Shown: positions 58,046-64,000 of the stretch, one piece after another
How the letters are laid out: each line of letters begins with the position of its first letter
How positions within the stretch are numbered: the first letter of the stretch is position 1
DNA from: Diadema setosum
Taxonomy: Eukaryota; Echinodermata; Echinoidea; Diadematoida; Diadematidae
Length of the DNA stretch: 64,000 bases
NCBI RefSeq assembly: GCF_964275005.1
Contig: NC_092689.1
Location: forward strand, 12,249,479 to 12,313,478
Direction of reading: 5' to 3'
Made by a program: the position numbers and the translations under genes
Notes under the pieces: model-generated
Told to the model about the DNA's origin: nothing
What the model saw: only the letters and a program-made list of their open reading frames with translations
Databases searched by the model: none

Positions 58046-58852
58046 TCTATCTACACTGTATTTGTTTTCTCCAGTCTCTCTCATTATAACTAATAATTGA
58101 TCTCATACTTTCTTTTTTATTCAGCCCCTCCCCTTTCCTTGATTTCCCCTGACATCCACATTGTCTTTACCATTGGCTTCGCGGCTTAGAAGAAAGGGAT
58201 CTGGGTGAGATTTGTACACTTGTATTTGTCTGTTAACCCTCTTATTCATGTCAATCTCCTTTCTTACTTGTGTTACACATGTCTACAGCAGAACTATGAA
58301 TAGCCCCTGATGCTAAGCAAAGATGCGTTTGTGAAACAAGTGTACAGACGAATCGATTTTTCGTAACTAGGGAAATACCATTTGTGAGGGACACACTTTC
58401 GTCCTAAAATGGGCGTATGCCTCATCTCAAAATCTTGAATTTAGGTAATGAATTACGGAAAAGATAGACTTGCTATATCGAGACTATGTTGTTTACATTT
58501 ATAGGAATTATTTTTTGAGGAATAGATGAAAATAATCACAAATCATATACAGTCGATAAAATTGGACCCCATGAGTAACATGGACTTGATCCCGATGCCG
58601 ATATGCATGCACGAACCGTACCGCACATTGGTAAAGTACCAAGGTGCACGAAACCCCGTGAGCTTTGAGAACTTTACTAACTTTCAATCGCTACAACATA
58701 ATTTGATAATATCATTTTCACAATGTGACGAGGATTTCATCATTGTTGGAGACTTTGAGGAATGAAAAATGCCAGGATTTTGTAGAAAAAGGTGATGCGA
58801 TAGTGTCGAAATGACACAATTGCCGACGCTTTGTATGGTCAATTATGACCAG

Positions 58853-59059
58853 GAGGAGCCTCCGGGTTTTCGCTATCGCTTACCGGGAGACTTGGGGGGA
58901 CCTCGACGGTCGGGTAACGGTACCTCTCCGAGACAGGCTCTATCGTTGCCCAACTCACCGAGATATGCCACACCAACTGTCCAACGATCTCACACAAGTG
59001 GCTTTCCAATACCAAAGAAGAGATTCTTGACGTCGAAAGATGACTCTTATGCAACTCTT
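58853..59059 (+). CDS. Candidate internal exon of the unidentified + strand gene
   Basis: 69 codons (EEPPGFRYRLPGDLGG ... SKDDSYATL) end exactly at CTTGTAAGT in phase 0. The sequence is Ser/Pro/Arg-rich and looks disordered. The proposed acceptor (ATGACCAG) has a poor pyrimidine tract, so the 5' edge is unsure; the frame is open back to 58811. The phase agrees with the exon at 60277. Confidence 0.42.
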
Positions 59060-59391
59060 GTAAGTATTTTCGCTTACTAGGACTGAACCAGTTTTGTTGA
59101 CGAGATACGGTAGGAGTCTGAAAACAAAGAGTACTACCTGTACTACAAGAGATGGTTCAACACAGACATAGTAGTCGCAATAGTACCGCATATTAGTACA
59201 CTGAGCGTGCTGATCACTGCTCATGTTGGCAATGGTTGCTTCAGGTTGCAAACTGTGTGTACCTAACAGTAATCTACCTTTTTTCTAACTTTTACTTTGC
59301 TATCAGTCACCTAAAGGATCAACTGTTTATAATTATGCTGATCACAGAACAGTTTAAAGGAAAGTTGATTTCCAAGAAAGGTGTACAGTAT

Positions 59392-59650
59392 ATGAAGAGT
59401 TTGTTTGCAAAAACCGATAAGTTCATATTTGCCGAATGGAGATATTTGCGATTAAAGTTCAAGAAAAATAAAGAGAATAATAAGAAAATTTTTGCTTCTT
59501 TTGACCATAACTTCAAAAATGTACCTTTATCATGTAGTGACCAATACATCATTTATCACTTAAAAGGTATTATTTTGTACTTTATGACAGAGACCGTACT
59601 TCAAAATCTTCAAAAATGGACTTATCGGTTTTTGCAAACAAACTCTTCAT
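59392..59650. mobile_element. Palindromic MITE, second copy (inverted)
   Basis: Same family as 26553-26786 in opposite orientation. Ends ATGAAGAGTTTGTTTGCAAA and complement. A 157-residue open frame across it is a by-product. Confidence 0.82.
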
Positions 59651-60276
59651 ATAATCATGATAATGACAATGTATTGATATTTATCTTCCAGTTGGTATCA
59701 CCTGCATGATCCAAGACAGTGCAGGAGTGTATCCTGCTATGTTCTTTCTTCTTTCGTTATGCTGGTTGTGCAAGCCAGCACAGATCTGTCATTGTTCAAT
59801 ACAAACTCATCAGCATTTGTGAGACTACCCATAAATGCAAACTTTGCTCCAGAATTTTCGATTGTGATAGATCCGTTTGTTTCTGGAAACTTCTTTGTGG
59901 TAGTTGCTACAATGTAAACTTTCTCTCCTATGCATGAAACAATTTCCTCTTTATCTTCATTTTTTAATTATAGTAATTGGATACTACCTTTATCACTGAG
60001 ATTCTCATATCTGATCATTGATATTTCTGTGGTTATCTGTGTAAAAAAGGATGTCATCCAAATGATGATTTGTCTGTAATTTTAAGCAATACTTTTCTTT
60101 ACAACGTAACCACAGCAGAAAATTTTAAAAAGAATATTAAAGCATATCTTTCTGGTCTTTCAGTTTTTGATTCAGATATCTTCTGTGGCCTTTGTGTGAA
60201 AGATGCTGTCATTTAAATGCAGTGGTTGTCCAGATGTTAACTTGATTTCTCCCCTTTATCTTTCACCGCAATATAG

Positions 60277-60576
60277 AATCATGACAGCTCCATGCACCCG
60301 ATTGCCTACAGGGACCAGCAGAAGTCGCGCAGCCAGGAAGCCCTCCCCCTCCTCCAGACGCTCCCCGAGCACTTCGACAACTCACGGACGCCGCACAACA
60401 GCCGAGCGGAGCCCGGCAGCCGCCATCGCGAGCAGGAGCTCCTCCCCCTGGTGCCCGCCTCGTACGCCCTGCCCCCGCTGAAGACGATGGGGGAAACAAG
60501 CCTAACAGCCAACGCAGAGCTGCTGGCCGATCCGCAGTGGAACGAATGCTTGAAAGCCTGGGTGTCTGGAACACAG
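60277..60576 (+). CDS. Candidate internal exon of the unidentified + strand gene
   Basis: Exactly 100 codons between the acceptor CGCAATATAG and the donor ACACAGGTAAAG, phase 0 at both ends. The stretch is strikingly GC-rich against AT-rich surroundings, a strong sign of a real exon. The protein (NHDSSMHPIAYRDQQKSRSQ ... NECLKAWVSGTQ) is mostly polar and disordered, with a possibly folded end. It joins in frame with the exon at 58853. Not recognised. Confidence 0.6.
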
Positions 60577-62704
60577 GTAAAGGAATATTTAGTGTCATTC
60601 CATATTCTGTTTACGCCATATACTTCACAGGGTTTTCATTTTCGTGAATTTGGCAAGTTGGATGCTATTCATGGATTTAGCAACACGCAAAACTGTCAAC
60701 TCTGATCCCAATGTGAATGCAACGTACATTTCTTTGTTCATTACAGTACTTCATGGTTGGGAATTTAACCACTTGTGGAATTATCAGAAAGTCCCAATTG
60801 CAAAAAAAAACAAAACAAAAAAAATTTACTAGAAATATACTTTTGTATGGCGTACATAATATATGGAATTTATGCATATTTTGCAAGTGGTTGAATGCAT
60901 ATTCAAGAACCACAGCATCAGGATAAGAAATACATATATCGGTACTGTTTTCTAGAAATAAGTTATTGATTTCCCACTTGGAACAGATTTCCGTTGGATT
61001 TCTCTCTGGTGCCTCTTGTTGATTTTGCTAATACTGCTTGCAAATTTGCAAATTTTCTATTAAAAAAATGCAAACACTGTGAAATACATGGGCTATACTT
61101 GCAGTATTACAAATGATTCCCTGCATTATTAAAATGATCATTAATTGTGTATGTGATCAACCTTTATTCAACCTGACCCGATATTTACATGATTTTCTTG
61201 GACACAAGACAGTCTTTCCTAAGATAATCTGCCTCCTTCAGTCCTGAATATCATTGCAGATATCAGCCAGTTTTTGTGTTTTACCACTTTACTGGGATTC
61301 CAGCATGCGCTTTATGAGAGACACGATGTGGGTTAACGTACAACTTAGGGTATAGCTCTTTCACACATGGAGATTGATGGCTGTAAGTCTCTGCCGAAAG
61401 ACTTGGCGACAAGGATAAAGTGCGGTGTCAAAGATCACTCCTGCAGGGCTGGAACTTGAAGCTCATTGTATGTGATCCTGCATCACAAAACCAACATAAA
61501 GTCGCCAGACATGGATTTTAAGTTAAGAGCATATTCTGAAAGAGCGGACTTTTAAGCTTTAAAATGATGTATAACTCATATCAAATGGACTCTCCTAACC
61601 TATCTAAATACTGGAATGAAAGCACACACTCAGGAAAAGTGTGAACTGAAAAAAGAGGCTCTGAAGCACAGGGTCTACAAGTGCTTTGAAAATACCAAGC
61701 TGTGCTAGCTGTGCGATGAATGGGACAAAAAATAGGCTGTAAACCACCAGGGTAACAACAATGAAGGGATTCTCAGATTAAGCTGAAATTGAGCATGCTT
61801 TATTATAAACACATTCTGTCCGTGATTATTGCCAACTTTCAAAGCAGTAGCATCATCCTTTCCAAAGTTATTAGAGTTGAAAGTGAAAAGTGTGTACAGC
61901 ATTTTCAAGAAATGAAAGGGGACTCTAAAGACACATTTAATCACACTATTATAAAAAAAAGTGTTCAAGATAAACTGCTAAAAAACACACATTCAGTGTT
62001 CGTTTTATGATTTCAAATTTTAGCATAATGTACAGAAGAAGAAGATTTGCTCTTTCAAAAAGTGTGAAAAAGTCAAAATTGCTAGGTTGACTCATTTCAC
62101 CTTTTTTCAGTCCTCACACAAAATCAGGCCATGCGACTTTCTGTTCGTTTTGTGGTGCATGATCACATACAGTATGTGCACAGAAGCCTTGGGTCTTGTT
62201 CTACAGTCCTAACTGCTCAGCAAAAGATCAGTTTAGGAGAAAAAATAATAATAACTTTTGTTGTGAAACAATAACCTAGGATTCATTACGTAAAGTAGAC
62301 GGGAAAGGATTAAAGTTGATGAATTATTGACCAAAAACATGATTTTATTGTCTCTTCTTTTTTTTTTTGGGGGGGGGGCTCAAAGCAGTGGGAATGTTTT
62401 GAATTGGTGACATCTTCACCTAATTGTACTTGCTTGTAAGTTGTAGTTGCACTTGCATTTATACTCATGTGCTTTAAGTTTGATTTTGAAGTAACTAGGT
62501 TATGTTCATCAAACTGTGTTTTATCAAAATCATAACAGAGACATGGTGAAAAATTGCTTTGAAAATCCTAATACCACTTTTTGACTCCCAATTTTCAATA
62601 TCTGGTTTGGAAGCAGTTTCAAAGTAATTCAGAATTTAAAAAAAAAAAGTGGGTGTGAAGCAGTCTTCTCGAAGGAATACACAGTGAATCATGAATCAAT
62701 TCTT
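60577..62704. other. Non-coding, probably intron
   Basis: AT-rich with no exon I can support. Frames at 60644-60832, 61705-61968 and 61789-62010 have no domain. Confidence 0.45.
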
Positions 62705-63652
62705 AAAGGACAAGTTCACCTTCATAAACATAAGGATTGAGAGAATGCAGCAATATTAGTATCTACACATCAGTGAAAGTTTGAGGAAAATTGGACATAA
62801 CATATGTCGGTAACGAGTCAAGGGAATGTGTACTTTTTTCGAAAGATGAAATTTTGTGAAATTCTCTTTATATTTCCCTTATATTGTTGTACGCATGTGA
62901 CATTGTACACTGCAGTAGTCTTATCATCCAGCGGTTACTGCACAAAAACTTCAAAAATTCATAACTTTTGAACGGATTGCCCGATTTTCCTCAAACTTTC
63001 AATGATGTGTTCTACTAATATTGCTACATTTTCTCAATCCTTATGTTAATGAAGGTGAACTTATTCAAATTCATGATTTATTCAAATTCATGATTTTCTT
63101 CCGTCGAGATGTTTTCATTGCAACTGATTGACAAATTGCCCTACATCGACGTAAATAAGCACTGAATTGATCAGTGTTTTAGTAGTAGCCATGATAAAAA
63201 ATCATGGGCGTACATACATACTCGAGCAGGATGTGAACCTGCGACCTCCTGATCATCCTGCTCGAGTATGTACGCCCATGATTTTTTTATCATGGCTACT
63301 ACTAAAACACTGATCAATTCAGTGCTTATTTACGTCGATGTAGGGCAATTTGTCAATCAGTTGCAATGAAAACATCTTGGCGGAAGAAAATCATGAATTT
63401 GAATAACAAAGCAGTACCCGCTGCATGCTATAAGGATTAGAACCAACACTTGCTTTCGGGCGAAAGCTCGGTGGTCTAGTGGAGATGACGCCTGTCCGGT
63501 GATCAGGAGGTCGCAGGTTCATATCCTGCTCGAGTATGTACGCCCATGATTTTTTATCATGGCTACTACTAAAACACTGATCAATTCAGTGCTTATTTAC
63601 GTCGATGTAGGGCAATTTGTCAATCAGTTGCGAAGGTGAACTTGTCCTTTAC
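62705..63652. mobile_element. Palindromic MITE interrupted by a SINE-derived hairpin
   Basis: Left end AAAGGACAAGTTCACCTTCA and right end GAAGGTGAACTTGTCCTTT are inverted, and the interior is a diverged palindrome (CAGCAATATTAGTA ... CTAATATTGCTAC). The right end is broken by an insert flanked by GAAGGTGAACTT at 63051-63062 and 63632-63643. A decayed relative lies at 24893. Confidence 0.8.
63063..63631 (+). mobile_element. tRNA-derived SINE plus its own inverted copy
   Basis: The insert is bounded by a 12-bp duplication, GAAGGTGAACTT. Its right part (63455-63629) has a tRNA-like head with box A TGGTCTAGTGG and box B GGTTCATATCC, and a body ending CAATTTGTCAATCAGTTGC. The left part is a hairpin: 63081-63232 and 63253-63403 are reverse complements around a ~20-base loop holding part of the tRNA-like sequence. 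This SINE family differs from the one at 19880. Confidence 0.78.
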
Positions 63653-64000
63653 AGGACAAAAGGCTTCAAATTACATGCTGTTCTAGAATAAGTATCTCAG
63701 AGAGGGAGAGAGTAAAAACAACAAATTGTGCTGTTTTTGTTCATCTTAGCATGCATAGACACTGTAGTGGAGAACAGTGAACTCTTTTCCAAAACTGCTG
63801 TCCACGTGATATCATTTATTTACAAATTGTCAGATTACATTGGAAGAGTTTTCATTTATTGTCAAATGTGACATGCACACCTCAGAAGTTTCATTTACAA
63901 GGGCTTCCCAGTCAGTATTTTGGCATTTCAAGCATTGTGCTCAACTTGTTGTTTATCACCTGGTAAACCAGAGCGCCATGTAGCAGCATGCAAATATTTT
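63653..64000. other. Window end, nothing recognised
   Basis: No coding region, repeat or RNA gene that I can support. Confidence 0.5.

Noticed and set aside
57630..58093. Three overlapping ~100-residue proteins rich in Leu/Ser/Ile/Tyr
   Set aside because: Produced by tetranucleotide microsatellites with no stop in any frame.
58526..58765. 79-residue frame ending IIVGDFEE as a LINE endonuclease
   Set aside because: VGDF resembles the endonuclease motif IVGDFN, but no other part of that domain is present and the frame stops at once. It could be exon sequence, but phases do not fit the neighbouring candidates.
59236..59709. 157-residue + strand protein
   Set aside because: Most of the frame is the palindromic MITE at 59392-59650, which occurs inverted at 26553.

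Overview
The window is animal nuclear DNA and most likely comes from an echinoderm such as a sea urchin. That assignment is an inference. It rests on a tandem array of intronless rhodopsin-class receptors, spliced genes with GT-AG introns, a tRNA-derived SINE, several LINE fragments and a dense load of small inverted-repeat transposons. No bacterial features, viral genes or genuine tRNA/rRNA genes were recognised.

From 1 to about 33,114 lies a tandem array of one duplicated unit, ancestrally about 3.5 kb, all on the + strand. Each unit carries one single-exon receptor gene with conserved 5' and 3' flanks. The copies are: a truncated 3' end at 1-301; intact genes at 2848-3840, 18096-19091 and 30222-31214; and two pseudogenes, 9706-10464 (N-terminus deleted, several frameshifts) and 14181-15176 (two nonsense codons). 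Unequal spacing of the units is explained by later insertions: a LINE (4036-5735), a TA-flanked element (7182-8815), a TTAA-flanked element (11614-12767), a SINE (19880-20240), a three-layer nest of LINE, SINE and a 6.6 kb foldback element (21217-29291), and a second TTAA-flanked element (32189-32897).

From 33,115 to 46,300 there are two diverged, single-copy members of the same receptor family (37885-38892 and 41255-42241), each with its own AATAAA signal. Around them are a 21-bp minisatellite bounded by 43-bp inverted repeats (34075-36237), a SINE, and two TA-flanked elements.

From 48,700 to 54,771 a six-exon gene on the - strand encodes a complete AMN1 homologue (leucine-rich-repeat protein, 252 residues in my model), including one intron that appears to use a GC donor. 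A divergent region near 55 kb separates it from a + strand gene I could not identify; its candidate exons are at 55640-55760, 58853-59059 and 60277-60576. The last kilobase holds a small transposon interrupted by a tRNA-derived SINE and its inverted copy, forming a 323-bp hairpin.

The most unusual features are the foldback element, whose arms combine about 580 bp of near-identical unique inverted repeat with satellite-like repeats, and the recurrence of the same design (terminal inverted repeats enclosing an internal repeat array) in several unrelated elements.
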